DNA of 64,000 nucleotides from NCBI GenBank assembly GCA_026770025.1, contig JAMXDE010000021.1, positions 1,217,369-1,281,368 on the forward strand, read 5' to 3'. The first letter of the stretch is position 1; the number at the start of each line of letters is the position of its first letter. This DNA is from Craspedostauros australis (lineage: Eukaryota > Bacillariophyta > Bacillariophyceae > Mastogloiales > Achnanthaceae). A program made the position numbers and the translations under genes. The notes under the pieces were generated by a model. That model was not told the origin of the DNA, did not search any database, and worked only from the letters and a program-made list of their open reading frames with translations. This document shows positions 42,610 to 52,435 of this stretch, piece by piece.

Positions 42610-45254
42610 GGTTGTTCGGTACTTGCTGGTTGCTGTTTGTCGGTTGCTTGGATTGTGTGCTGCGATTTATTTTGTGTTGGAGACGGATAGAGCAGCGCAG
42701 CGCATGGTGGAGTGCGGGAACAGAAGCACTCGTACCGGTGAAACACGAGAGATGTGGGGTTGAGTTGAGTTGGGCAGAGTAACAGAACGTGGCAGCAGTG
42801 TATTGGGCAGGCAGAGTAGAGCAGAGTTGGAGGTGATGACACAGCACGTCACCAACATGCCAAAGCAAGCATGCGATCAGAACGACAAGCGTGGAGGTCG
42901 CGTGGCATCATAACGCATCACACTCCCATGACGATGACAGCTGATCCGATGGGAGCGTCCTCCCCAGATGCTGCCTGTGATGCTGATGCTCCCGATGTGT
43001 GCATCTGCTTGAGGCAGCACGCTGTGTCGGGCAGGATGAGTGCTGCGAACGAATCCTCCCGTCATGGGCTCCTCGCCATGCAGACATTCAGTGATCTTGC
43101 AACCCTGCATTTGCAATTGATCGCTGAACGGAACGTACCTTTGGTTTAAATCTGGCTTTGGCCGGAGAGGGGCTTGTGATCACCTGGCAATGCTTGTCGA
43201 TTGCTGTGTGATGATGCTGCGCTTCGGAGGACAATCTGTTCGTCGATTGTTTTTTATGACAGAGGCTGTGTGGATGTTGTGAAGGCAAGGAAGTGATTTT
43301 CGCAGACGCAATTCCACATGCACATGCAGCGAGAGACACCACGAGGAATAGTGCGATAACCACTGTGGTTTTGTGTTGTGCCAACGACAGATGAACGATC
43401 CTCCCTCGGCTGCTCTTCTCTGCTCTGCTCGTGCATCCACACACACCTTGTGGAGAAAAGTATGAGGAAAAGCATTGCTCGTTCATTCGCCTGTTGCTCA
43501 TTCGATCCTTCGCCTCTTCAACACAGTCCAAAAGCATGATGCACACCAATAACAACTGGTCCCAAAACAAAGATATTCGTTCGTGTCCTGTTGATGTGTG
43601 TGCATGGCATTCATACGAATTGAACGAGATTGACACCGTTTCATTCGCACTCGCGTTGCTGACGTCGTTGGTAGAAGTTGCGATGTGGTGCGCCACTGCT
43701 GGAGTGAGTCGACAAGGCCCCACTAGCTACCGCTTGCGACACACACGGATCACACAAGCACGCCCTGGTCCGTGCACGTTCACCACCATGTCCCGATTTT
43801 CTCCTCCACCGCCTTCACTCATTTCTAAATGTTATCTCGTCGAGGTTGTGATCACGACCAGCTTCGACAGAACTGAAAGCTGTTGTGCTTCACCAATGGC
43901 ATTTCTTGATCCGCTCTATTTATTGGTTGGTGTCACCAAAAAACTCTGGGAATGACGTTTGTGTTGAATTGATGCTGTGACGAGACACACAAGTATGCAC
44001 AGCCTCCGAAAGAATCAAAGTCGTAATAATGGCTGTGTTAATTCTGGTTGTGTTGTGTTACTGTCATGATATGTTTGCACCCAGACGTGTTGGCGCTTTT
44101 GTGGCCTTCCAATGCCCACAAAGTTATTCTCGGACCGGCTCCATTCTCCCGCTTCGGTCATTCAGCGGATGAAACTTGAAAGATCAAACACGCCCGCCAA
44201 TGCGATACTGTGTGTCATCATTGCGTGTACTATATGGTGAAGCCGCCACGATCCGACGTATTGGCAGAAGACAGAGGCATGCAGGGATGCAACACGAGAG
44301 ATCCAGAGCGTTCGATGGAGTTGCCAAGAGTGATGCCGCACTTCAATGTGATTCATGTGGTATACTCGTCGAGGATGCAGTCGAACAGTCCTCGCAATCA
44401 CCCCAAACACATGTTCTGTCTATGCTCTAGAAATGCTTTGCTTTCCCAAGGAGAAGCGTGGGAGCAGATAGATTCGTACCAGCATCATCAGCAACAACAC
44501 CAATAGTAGTGCCATTGTTAACCGCATCGCCAATGGCAGCACATCATGAGCGTGCGCGCGAAGAGAAGCACAATCGAGACCGAGACCGAGACCAACCCCA
44601 AGTTCATCGCCATGTGCTTCACTGTCTTCTGCAAAGCGCTCCCCCGACGAAGATTAAAAAGCCTTGGCTCAGAGGAACGCGAATGTGAAGGAAAACTCCT
44701 TGGGCCTGGCGTTCACCTGTGACATGACGAGAGGAATGAAGAGGAGCAGTGATTGTTGCAACATCCCAGCCCCTTCGAGGCGCAGCAATTCTGACAATTC
44801 ACAACTCGCAACGAACTATTAACACTCCAGACCGAGGAACAGCAAAGACATAGAGAGACAGACGGAGCGGTGCCAGATCAACCCACGTTGGTCAACAAAA
44901 CACGGCACAGCGGATGCGCTGGTCGATCTGCTTGTGGCTAATCCAATAGACACATAGCTTGTCTGCGTTGGGTGGTAGGGTTACTAGCACCTCCAAGCTT
45001 GTCTTGGATCATCCGGCTCGATCCCTCCTGGCCAAGTTCGTCTCTGGTCTCTGCCTCGGCTGTTTGCGTTGGTGTTGACTGGTTCGATCATGGTTGGAGG
45101 GAGAGCGCTGGAATCCCCCCTGGCAGAGGGAAAGTATCTTCCTCTTGGTGCCCCCTGTTTTTTGTCACAGGTGGCGGAAAAAGAGGGCTCCCCCCCAAAA
45201 GAGAAAGAAGTGGAAGAAAAAGAGGAACAACGCGAAAAAGTGAGCTGCCTGCGA
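42610..45254. other. 2.6 kb without a recognisable gene
   Basis: The left end must hold the promoter of the secreted-protein gene at 39940-42609. ORFs of 174 (plus, 43431-43955) and 211 codons (minus, 43088-43723) overlap each other antisense and show no known motif. The right part probably contains the 3' terminal repeat of the DIRS-like element, but I could not define its boundary. Confidence 0.4.
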
Positions 45255-47087
45255 TCACATGCAAAGCGCGGTGATCCGCAGCCGGTCCGCGAGTGGCCAC
45301 TGCAGATATGCCGTAGGCATATCCTCGTTAGCGCGTTGTCGTCGCCAGCGCCCGTGTTCGGAGACCTCGAGTTTGGTGGCCGCTCGCATACATCCCGGTC
45401 GTTTCCGGGAAACGTGGGTGCGTCCCCCTCGCCGATACATGTGAAAAGAGTAGAACCGTGTGGGAATGGGCACTTGTTGTGCGCCGATGGCCGACCGTAG
45501 AAAGGTGTCGCCGCGTTGCTGTTGCTCCAGAAGGGATGGATACACGAACGTCGTGCGGTAGAATTGCGACGTCCACGGTTGCCCCGAAGGATGGTGCGCC
45601 ACGAGGTCCGTTGGGACGTGGTGATCCCGCTCCGCTCGCGCGCGAAGCATCCAGTCGCCGAGACTGAGACCTGACGAGGTGCGGAAGGCGATGACGACGT
45701 CGGCTTGCCGACTGCGATCGGACTTCGTCTGCATGGCCAGGCGTAGCAGTACTGCGCCTGTGTTCGGTGGGAGGTCGTTGTTGCTGGCGTCTCGTGGGTC
45801 GAGAATGGTGACATCCGACCACGAGATACCGAAGGTTTCCGCCGCCCGTAGCCATCCCAGCCAGCCCATGAGGTTGATGACGCCCGCCATTGCTGCTGTC
45901 CGCCGCTGTTGTGGTGTGACTGCATGTTGGTATTGGTGGAGGAAGCTTCGGTCCATGAAGTGGACGTGACGAGAGAGCAAGGCGACCGAAGGTCGTGAGT
46001 CTTCGCCGAGTCGCGTGCGCATGCCCTGTGTCAGCATCGAATACCCGAGATGGTCCGTCGGGAGGCATGTGTCGACGGTGATGGGTCGCTGCTTGGCGTC
46101 GAGCATGGCGCGTTCGGGATGCGCGATGCACATATTCCACATGCCAAAGGCCGATGCCGCGCTGCGTAGCCCACGTACGGTGCTGAACTTGATGGCCTGG
46201 GCGTCGAGTGCGTTCTTGCAAGAGGGCGTCTGCGTGGCGTAGTGCTCCTGCACCCACATGATCGGGATCGTGTCGGAGCAGGGTGGCGATTGGATGTCGG
46301 GCGGTTGCATAGTCGGGATGCCATATTGCAGACCGAACTTGCGCAACACTTGAATCTTGCTGCTGTATGTGGTGAGTGTGCCGGCTGCCCAGTTGTGTGC
46401 CATGTCGATGATGCGCATGCGTTCTAGGCGGAGGAGGTGATAGTCTGTGGGGCTGGAGACCAGTTCCCGCTGGAGGTGCACTCGGACCGTGCATGCCTCA
46501 CAGACAAAGAGACCCAGTATGCTGAGGTTGGGTGGCAGCACCAGACCTTTATGATTGCGGAGGCGCGTGCGGAAGGGAGGTCCGACTCGACAGCACAGTT
46601 TGTGGTATCGGGTGTAACATGGCTGGTAGGAGATACCGCCGTGAGTGAACCCAATGTCGGCGAAGTGACACTGGTGCGCGGCGGTGCGCCGATTGATACT
46701 CCTAGCACAGCCCGTGCAAACGCTCGGCGATCCGTTGGTGATGCCGCCGATTCCGGGAGCGGGGAGCAAAGTCCAATCTGGGAGGCGTGAGGGAACGAGT
46801 GTGTGGAGAGACGCGGAGGAGGAGGTTAGGAATGTTGAGAGGCGAAGAAGAAGAGAGAGAGAGACAGGTCGTCGTTGGTGAACACCCCAACCCGGATGAG
46901 ATGACGTGAGAGTCGGACGAAAGTGCGTTGGAGCACTCTGGGGACGAGGATGACGAATCCGGTATCCAATGGTTGCTCCGCCCAGCATCCCAGCAGGAAG
47001 TAGATCAGCTGATAGGCCAGTTCTGGCGGCGGCGCCCACAGGGTGATGCAGTTCATGCAGCCCTCTGGGCTCCATGGGCGGTCCCAT
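45255..47087 (-). CDS. Tyrosine recombinase of the DIRS-like element
   Basis: 610 residues. The C-terminal catalytic domain shows the full signature: Arg414 in GWLRAAETF, His549 and Arg552 in HMYRRGG, a His-Gly-Arg-Trp box (EHGRW), and Tyr594 in AYLQW, the expected nucleophile. The N-terminal part (about 140-215) has clustered Cys/His residues (CTGCARS, CYTRYHKLCC, VCEAC) that suggest a zinc-binding domain. It would join the circular cDNA to the genome by strand exchange at short identity. The first 87 codons overlap the end of the RT ORF in the -1 frame, so a -1 frameshift or internal start could express it. There are no stops or missing catalytic residues. Confidence 0.87.
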   Translation of the reverse strand: MGPPMEPRGLHELHHPVGAAARTGLSADLLPAGMLGGATIGYRIRHPRPQSAPTHFRPTLTSSHPGWGVHQRRPVSLSLLLRLSTFLTSSSASLHTLVPSRLPDWTLLPAPGIGGITNGSPSVCTGCARSINRRTAAHQCHFADIGFTHGGISYQPCYTRYHKLCCRVGPPFRTRLRNHKGLVLPPNLSILGLFVCEACTVRVHLQRELVSSPTDYHLLRLERMRIIDMAHNWAAGTLTTYSSKIQVLRKFGLQYGIPTMQPPDIQSPPCSDTIPIMWVQEHYATQTPSCKNALDAQAIKFSTVRGLRSAASAFGMWNMCIAHPERAMLDAKQRPITVDTCLPTDHLGYSMLTQGMRTRLGEDSRPSVALLSRHVHFMDRSFLHQYQHAVTPQQRRTAAMAGVINLMGWLGWLRAAETFGISWSDVTILDPRDASNNDLPPNTGAVLLRLAMQTKSDRSRQADVVIAFRTSSGLSLGDWMLRARAERDHHVPTDLVAHHPSGQPWTSQFYRTTFVYPSLLEQQQRGDTFLRSAIGAQQVPIPTRFYSFHMYRRGGRTHVSRKRPGCMRAATKLEVSEHGRWRRQRANEDMPTAYLQWPLADRLRITALCM

Positions 47088-50000
47088 CGACGTAACAGTA
47101 CAGTCGTGAGAGTGTCAGGGAAGGCGAGGGACGCGATCCGGGAGACATGCCGTTGTTGGAGTGGTGCCGGGGCCAGACATGCGGATAGGATCTGCGATGA
47201 GGTCGGTCTCTGATGGGCCGCATTAATCCAGATCCCACGGCTGAGTCCGTCCGTCCCTTCTGTGATGATGGCGGTGCCGGGGATGTGGATGACTTGGAGG
47301 TGGCACGACAGGTGAAGCTCGAGCTGCTTGATCTTTCGAACCATCTTGTGCAGTTCCGGTGATGTGGAAGTGCCTCCATCGACAACACAGTAGGTGCACA
47401 TGTTGTCGGTGAAGTAGAAGAAGGTGGCGCCGAAGACGTCCATGGCAGATGTTGGGTCGTTGGCAACCTGCTGCAGAGTGCTGAGTAGGGTGCGTAGCTC
47501 CTTCCAGTTGGATGAGTGGCGTGTTGCCACGAGGGAGGACCATGTGCCCATCCACATACATGAGGGTTGACTGGGGAAGAGGATGGTGCCACCGGTGCCT
47601 GTGCCACTGCCGTCTCCAAAGCTGCTGACGAGAATGTCGGTGCGGGTCGCGCGACCGCTTCGTGCGGTATCGTTGGTGAGCGCTGATCGCCACCATTGGA
47701 GGTCTTGTGTGACTGCGAGGGTGATAGCTGTGTAGCTGAAGTATGGTAGATCAGGTTGGTCCCATTCGCCGGGATGGACGAGTGTGTAGAGAGCCCGCAG
47801 GTAGTTGCGACCGAGGTATGATGGTGTGGCCTCGGCTACGCTCTCCAACATGCCCGCCAGAACCGCGAGGGCGAGTCGGGAGACTCTTGTAGGTGTGGCT
47901 TCGATGTAGTCCAACACCGCGATGATCTTATCCCGTTTCAGCGGAGGAATGCGTAGGCGTGGTGTGCTCGTGGTGTCGAAAATCAGTCCAGTGTACTTGA
48001 CGACCTGGCCGGGTGGCGTGAGCTTGCCAGGGTGACAGAGTAGGCCACAGTCCACCGACAGGTCGAGGAAGGCCGACAATGCCGCTGCGGTCTTGTGGTG
48101 TGTGGGTCCATGGATGATGAAGTCATCACAGTGGGCCCACACGAGAGCGGCGGGCGATCCGTCGGGTCCGATGGCCACAAGTCCCTGTCCTCTGGTGTGA
48201 TCATAGTCCAGGCCTTGGTCGAATGCGGTCCACCACATATTAGATCGTTGCGTGCCTTGGTATATCGGAGAATGCTCGCGTAGTCGTCGGAGGAAGGCAG
48301 TTCCTAGCCTGCATGCGATAGCCGGTGATTGGCTAGATCCCATGGGCAGCCCAGCATACTGGTACATTTTTCCCGAAATCGGATGTTGGATGCCGAGAAA
48401 TCGCCTTTCGTCAGGACGCGTTCGAAATTGGTAAAAATACTTCGAAGCGTCCACCACCGCCGACCATCCACCGTGATACATTTGTTTCAAAATGTCGCGG
48501 CTTTTTCGAAAAATGGTCGGGTCGGCCCCAATAAACTCGTTGGTGCGGTTTTCTCGCATGTTGGCGATGATGCGCCATTGATCGGGCTGCATGGGTTTCG
48601 GTAGAGCAAAGAGGGGAGCATTGACGACCACCGGATGGAGTGGGTCTTGCGGCTCGACGACGCCGAGGCTGAGTAGCTCGTCAACGAAGTCCGCTGCCAC
48701 CTGTTGTTGTTCAGCGGTCATGTCGGTGTTGTCATGGTATCCTGATTCCGGAGTGCCCAGAAAATTCATCGGACTCCCTTCTCGTAGATGGTCCCAGTGT
48801 TGCTGAGGGAATTCCCACCAGAGCACTCGTAGCTGTTTGGGGTCGGGGTGTGTGTCCGTGTAGTTGGTGCGGTGAACGCGTAGGTCGTCGAGTCCATCCT
48901 CGAGTAGCGAAGCGGATCGTTCTCCGTACCGTGTACAAGCCTGCCGCAGGTTGCCCACACGGTGCCGATGCCAATCGCTGCCGGGAGCGAGGTCGGGTGG
49001 GGACCATTGATATTGGGAGTCGCCGTTGTTGTCCTCGGTGATGGTTGGCTGGGTCTGTCTTCGTCGTCTTCGTCGTCGTCGTCGTCGTCGTTCTGTCGTT
49101 GGTGTCGTAGGTTGGGAGTGTTCGGAGTGCCGATGTACTTGGCGGGCCAAGTCCATCAGCGGTGTGGAGAGGTACTCCAGCAGATGTTGTGACGGAGTGT
49201 GGAAAAGCGCTCGCCATTTCGCCTGCTTCAGCACCTCTCCGGGGAGCGAGCTGCCCAGGGCTTTCCCTAACTCGTCTGGAAAGAGGCGTCGGACGCCTCT
49301 ATCCGTCTGAATAAGGGCAAGCCCGTCCATTGGCATTGCAGATGTTGCGCTGTCAACGACCGACTGGGCGTTGCTCTTCGTTATATAGCATCGTCGAGGA
49401 ACTCCGCAATGACGAAGACAGTTCGCCATGCTTCGCTCGGATGCAGGTTGGAGGTCTGGCCAGTCGATGCCAGATGCCGTCCACGTTGTTGCCGCCCTCA
49501 CCACCACCGTATAAATCACCGATACCGCTCCACCCATTCGTTGATTGGGGAGGGCCTTGATTTGTGTTCCATAACCGAAGTCCATCCAGAGCTTGCACTC
49601 CCGTTTGGAGGCTGCATGTTGTATCCATCCCAGGTGGGGTCCGGTCCATATCTCGATGATCAGCCGAGGTCGTAGGTTGACTTGGCAGTGGAGGACCCAA
49701 CTACGCCATTCTGTATTCTGGACCCCATGGGCGACCAGAAAATCCACCGGAAGCTCGTTTAGAACCCGGTGAGACACTCTTGCCGTCGACCCAAGGAATT
49801 GGGTCGAGTCCGGGTACGTCCGAAACGTGTGGGGCAAGCCGTCGTCATGTGTGCAAAGGACATGCTCGAAAGCGGGCCAGATGCTGCTGGTCATGTGGAG
49901 ACCGAAGTTCAGTGTTGCGTAGCGCAATGAACAGATAGAGGACGTGGGGAGTTGTTTCGTGGATAATGCAACAATATCTGCTAAGTTAGAGCTTAGTAGT

Positions 50001-50113
50001 ATGTCGCTCGGGCCGTCTGGATTGTCGATGTGCGTGTGTGTGGTGTCTGGGATGGTCGGTGGTATCGGTGTTTGTTGGTTGGCGTTGAGGTGGGCACGAG
50101 TTGTGGGCAGCAC
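46826..50113 (-). CDS. Reverse transcriptase-RNase H of the DIRS-like element
   Basis: 1095 residues. The N-terminal third (1-400) has no recognised domain and includes an arginine run of about 11 residues encoded by a CGT-type microsatellite near 49060-49090. RT: AVVDASKYFYQF, GLPMGSSQSP, then WAHCDDFIIHG with the catalytic Asp pair at 663-664. A His-Cys pair precedes the Asp pair, where an aromatic residue is usual two positions before it. RNase H: FGDGSGTGTGG with Asp834, then HSSNWKELRTLL and FTDNMCTY, and an HIPG...DGLSRG terminus typical of DIRS and Ty3-like RNase H. It synthesises cDNA from the element RNA. The last 87 codons overlap the recombinase ORF. Confidence 0.88.
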   Translation of the reverse strand: MLPTTRAHLNANQQTPIPPTIPDTTHTHIDNPDGPSDILLSSNLADIVALSTKQLPTSSICSLRYATLNFGLHMTSSIWPAFEHVLCTHDDGLPHTFRTYPDSTQFLGSTARVSHRVLNELPVDFLVAHGVQNTEWRSWVLHCQVNLRPRLIIEIWTGPHLGWIQHAASKRECKLWMDFGYGTQIKALPNQRMGGAVSVIYTVVVRAATTWTASGIDWPDLQPASERSMANCLRHCGVPRRCYITKSNAQSVVDSATSAMPMDGLALIQTDRGVRRLFPDELGKALGSSLPGEVLKQAKWRALFHTPSQHLLEYLSTPLMDLARQVHRHSEHSQPTTPTTERRRRRRRRRRRQTQPTITEDNNGDSQYQWSPPDLAPGSDWHRHRVGNLRQACTRYGERSASLLEDGLDDLRVHRTNYTDTHPDPKQLRVLWWEFPQQHWDHLREGSPMNFLGTPESGYHDNTDMTAEQQQVAADFVDELLSLGVVEPQDPLHPVVVNAPLFALPKPMQPDQWRIIANMRENRTNEFIGADPTIFRKSRDILKQMYHGGWSAVVDASKYFYQFRTRPDERRFLGIQHPISGKMYQYAGLPMGSSQSPAIACRLGTAFLRRLREHSPIYQGTQRSNMWWTAFDQGLDYDHTRGQGLVAIGPDGSPAALVWAHCDDFIIHGPTHHKTAAALSAFLDLSVDCGLLCHPGKLTPPGQVVKYTGLIFDTTSTPRLRIPPLKRDKIIAVLDYIEATPTRVSRLALAVLAGMLESVAEATPSYLGRNYLRALYTLVHPGEWDQPDLPYFSYTAITLAVTQDLQWWRSALTNDTARSGRATRTDILVSSFGDGSGTGTGGTILFPSQPSCMWMGTWSSLVATRHSSNWKELRTLLSTLQQVANDPTSAMDVFGATFFYFTDNMCTYCVVDGGTSTSPELHKMVRKIKQLELHLSCHLQVIHIPGTAIITEGTDGLSRGIWINAAHQRPTSSQILSACLAPAPLQQRHVSRIASLAFPDTLTTVLLRRWDRPWSPEGCMNCITLWAPPPELAYQLIYFLLGCWAEQPLDTGFVILVPRVLQRTFVRLSRHLIRVGVFTNDDLSLSLFFFASQHS

Positions 50114-50143
50114 AGAAAGGAGAGAGACAAAGCAAACACAGGG

Positions 50144-51070
50144 TTAGGTATCATCCTCTTCTCCGCCTCCGCGCTTCGCGATTGCTTCCTGCAGGATGCG
50201 AGTGATAACGTCGGCGGCCTTCTCGCCTTGGTTCACACATTTCGCGACCTGTTTGGCTTTCGCCATCGCCACCTTCTTCTTGAAGAGATACCCGAATGGG
50301 CATCCGCTGTCGCGGATCTCATGGACCTTGCTGGATCCTCCGCAGTGCTTGCACTTCTTCCGACCTGTTTCGGTTGGAGCAGTGTCAGTGTCATCCTTCG
50401 TTGCCGAGGAGGGACCGAGGGTGCCGATTGCGCGCTGCTGAAATTTCTCCAGGACCTTCAGGTTGCACCAACCGCCTCTTGCTCCTTCGCGTACGATGAT
50501 GTACGTGCGAAAGATCATGAGATTGCGGGAGGACGCGAAGTTGCGTGCGTCAAAGAGAGCCTTGGCGTAGTGCTCGAGGTATACCTCGGCAGAGTCCTCC
50601 CATCCGTTGGCTGTCTTGAAGGCCTCCTCTTGGAGTTTGAGGAGGAGTTCGTGACAGTACATCAAGAACAGCTTGAGGATGGGTCGCCGTCCTCCGCCTT
50701 GCTGGTAGAGCGTGATTTGCTCATCAGTGTAGCAGCCGTGGCGGAGAATGTGACCCACATTGTTGAGATAGCGGGTCATCACGTTGTCGCAGATGCTGTT
50801 GAAGTCACCCGCGAGTTCGCTGAGGTCTTCAGAGGTCTTGATGCGGCCGAGAGCGTGGCGAGTCTTGGTGCGCCAGTTGGAGTCGGTGGCGATGAGACCG
50901 GCAGATCGAGCGGTTTGGTTGCGGATGTCTCCGAAGGCGGAGGCGAGTTCTTCAATGGATGTGCGTTCATCAGTGACCTTACCTGGTTGGCTGGTGACGT
51001 CGATGGCGGCTTTGGCGAGTTCAGTCTGGATCTCTTGGCTGGCGTGTGGCGGGGCGAGGTGTTTGAGCAT
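50144..51070 (-). CDS. DIRS ORF2, putative nucleocapsid-type Gag
   Basis: 308 residues, beginning 3 bases after ORF1 stops. Mostly helical, with one zinc-knuckle-like motif, CKHCGGSSKVHEIRDSGCPFG, starting at residue 240 (spacing differs from canonical CCHC). A Lys-rich segment and an acidic tail follow. Its position between ORF1 and RT suggests a structural RNA-binding protein. The assignment is from position and the Cys/His motif only; I do not recognise the fold. Confidence 0.6.
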   Translation of the reverse strand: MLKHLAPPHASQEIQTELAKAAIDVTSQPGKVTDERTSIEELASAFGDIRNQTARSAGLIATDSNWRTKTRHALGRIKTSEDLSELAGDFNSICDNVMTRYLNNVGHILRHGCYTDEQITLYQQGGGRRPILKLFLMYCHELLLKLQEEAFKTANGWEDSAEVYLEHYAKALFDARNFASSRNLMIFRTYIIVREGARGGWCNLKVLEKFQQRAIGTLGPSSATKDDTDTAPTETGRKKCKHCGGSSKVHEIRDSGCPFGYLFKKKVAMAKAKQVAKCVNQGEKAADVITRILQEAIAKRGGGEEDDT

Positions 51071-51073
51071 GCG

Positions 51074-52435
51074 TCATTCGTTGTCGATGGCTTCGCCGAA
51101 GATCTGTTTCTTATCGCCCTTGGACGAGTCTTCGCCCAGGAACTGTTCGATACCCATGCTGGTGGAGCCAGACGGGGCCCGCTCTGGGAGAGGGGCTGTC
51201 GCCGCTTGGGACTCGGCGGGTGTGTTTCCTGGGTATGTTGCTCCTGCCGGGTGTGGGCGGTCGTGTGACATCGGCTGGCTGTAGATGGGTGCGGTTGTCG
51301 TTGAGGCACGGAGGTAGGCATCGGCTTCAGCGAAGGAAGCACACCGAACAACTCGGGCGGTGCTTCCGGTGCCTGCTTGAGCGATGGCCTCAGCCGCCGA
51401 GGTGTACACCCCGGGGCGTCGTCCATCGATCGCCACATACCATTCGGTGTCCGTGGTTGGGGCAGGCGCAGGAGCGAGACTCGGGGAGGGACGGCCATGT
51501 TGGAGCAGTTGCGTGATTTGCGCCTGCTGATTCGCCAGTGCCCGCAACATTGCTTGCCTGGTCTCCTCTGACTTGCGTTGGTGGAGCTCCATCGCTTCAC
51601 GGTTGAGGGATGCTTGATGGCGCACCACATGCATGAGTTCGTCGGCTGCGGTGGTGGCCAGAGCAGGAGGAGAGTAGTGTGTTCCGTGCTGGGAGGAGAG
51701 GGCTGGACGGGAGACGACCGGGACGGGGCGCATCAATGGTGCCGGGGGTGTGCGACCGGATGCCACTGGTTGGGTGGTCGGTGGCGGGCCAGCGGGGTTG
51801 GTCTTGATGCGGACGGGTGGCGTCGGTTGCACATCGATGCCCGGTTGTACGTCGCTGCCGGGTCGTCCTGCCGGCTTGGTGTCGAGGTCGAATCCAACCA
51901 CTCCGACGCTTTTGGAGTCGCTATCGTTGCGAGCAGCGGCATCCGTGATATCCATCTTGCCGACAGCTTCGAGATCGCGGAGCGCGGCGGCACGAGTAGA
52001 GTCGTATGCGGCGCGGCTCTGGTGGCTGCTCTCGATGAGATCGCGTCGGGGTGCTCCGCCAAGCGTGGTTGTGTCGAGGCATTGGTACACTCCCGCGAGT
52101 CCACGTCGGTCAGGGTTGCGGCGAAGGGCATGGTGGTTGCTGCGGCGGCACTCGCTGGCCAAGTTAGCGCAGAGTAGAGTGTGGCCGTCCTCCGACTTAG
52201 AGGAGAGGCGGACCAGACAGATGCGGTCGTCTGCCATGACGTGTCCAATGGCCATTCCGATCCCGACTTGGTCGAGGAGAGTGTCGCTGCCCATGTCACC
52301 AGAGCGGGCGGATCCGCTGGCTACCGGGGATACAGTCTCGACTGTGATCCCGGGCCCGGAATCAGCCGGAGGCATGCTGGCGAAAGCGGAGGCTTCAGAC
52401 GCAAGAAGCGAGGAGAGATTGGGTGGGTCGGTCAT
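51074..52435 (-). CDS. DIRS ORF1 with RNase H1/viroplasmin-type hybrid-binding domain
   Basis: 453 residues. The N-terminal half is Pro/Ser/Thr-rich and probably disordered. A predicted coiled segment (about 270-320, rich in Gln/Glu/Arg) follows. Residues 332-380 read WYVAIDGRRPGVYTSAAEAI and end FAEADAYL. This matches the pattern of the small domain at the N-terminus of eukaryotic RNase H1 and in caulimovirus P6 (viroplasmin, Cauli_VI): an aromatic-aromatic-A/V start, G-R-x-P-G-V/I-Y, and a final A-x-x-F/Y-L. In RNase H1 this domain binds RNA:DNA hybrids. No catalytic RNase H follows in this ORF; that activity is in the RT ORF. Inference: it may tether ORF1 to the hybrid intermediate. Confidence 0.7.
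   Translation of the reverse strand: MTDPPNLSSLLASEASAFASMPPADSGPGITVETVSPVASGSARSGDMGSDTLLDQVGIGMAIGHVMADDRICLVRLSSKSEDGHTLLCANLASECRRSNHHALRRNPDRRGLAGVYQCLDTTTLGGAPRRDLIESSHQSRAAYDSTRAAALRDLEAVGKMDITDAAARNDSDSKSVGVVGFDLDTKPAGRPGSDVQPGIDVQPTPPVRIKTNPAGPPPTTQPVASGRTPPAPLMRPVPVVSRPALSSQHGTHYSPPALATTAADELMHVVRHQASLNREAMELHQRKSEETRQAMLRALANQQAQITQLLQHGRPSPSLAPAPAPTTDTEWYVAIDGRRPGVYTSAAEAIAQAGTGSTARVVRCASFAEADAYLRASTTTAPIYSQPMSHDRPHPAGATYPGNTPAESQAATAPLPERAPSGSTSMGIEQFLGEDSSKGDKKQIFGEAIDNE

Larger units (their letters stand above)
45255..52435 (-). mobile_element. DIRS-like tyrosine-recombinase retrotransposon
   Basis: Four intact, tightly packed minus-strand ORFs: ORF1 (52435-51074), ORF2 (51070-50144), RT-RNase H (50113-46826) and tyrosine recombinase (47087-45255). 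The first two are 3 bases apart, the next pair 30 bases apart, and the last two overlap by 262 bases. RT plus RNase H plus a tyrosine recombinase, with no DDE integrase, defines the DIRS order. These elements use a circular DNA intermediate and leave no target duplication. Terminal inverted or split direct repeats should lie outside the ORFs, but I did not identify them by eye, so the given limits are the coding limits only. Confidence 0.85.

Noticed and set aside
43088..43955. Host gene on either strand (211 or 174 codons)
   Set aside because: Mutually antisense ORFs with no domain, no codon-bias support visible by eye and no second line of evidence.
45255..47087. Phage-type integrase or Crypton
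   Set aside because: The recombinase overlaps an RT-RNase H ORF and belongs to a four-ORF unit, which defines a DIRS-like element.
50030..51268. 412-codon plus-strand ORF
   Set aside because: Overlaps the DIRS ORF2 and ORF1 antisense; low-complexity Val/Ala/Glu composition and no domain, while the minus frames have motifs.
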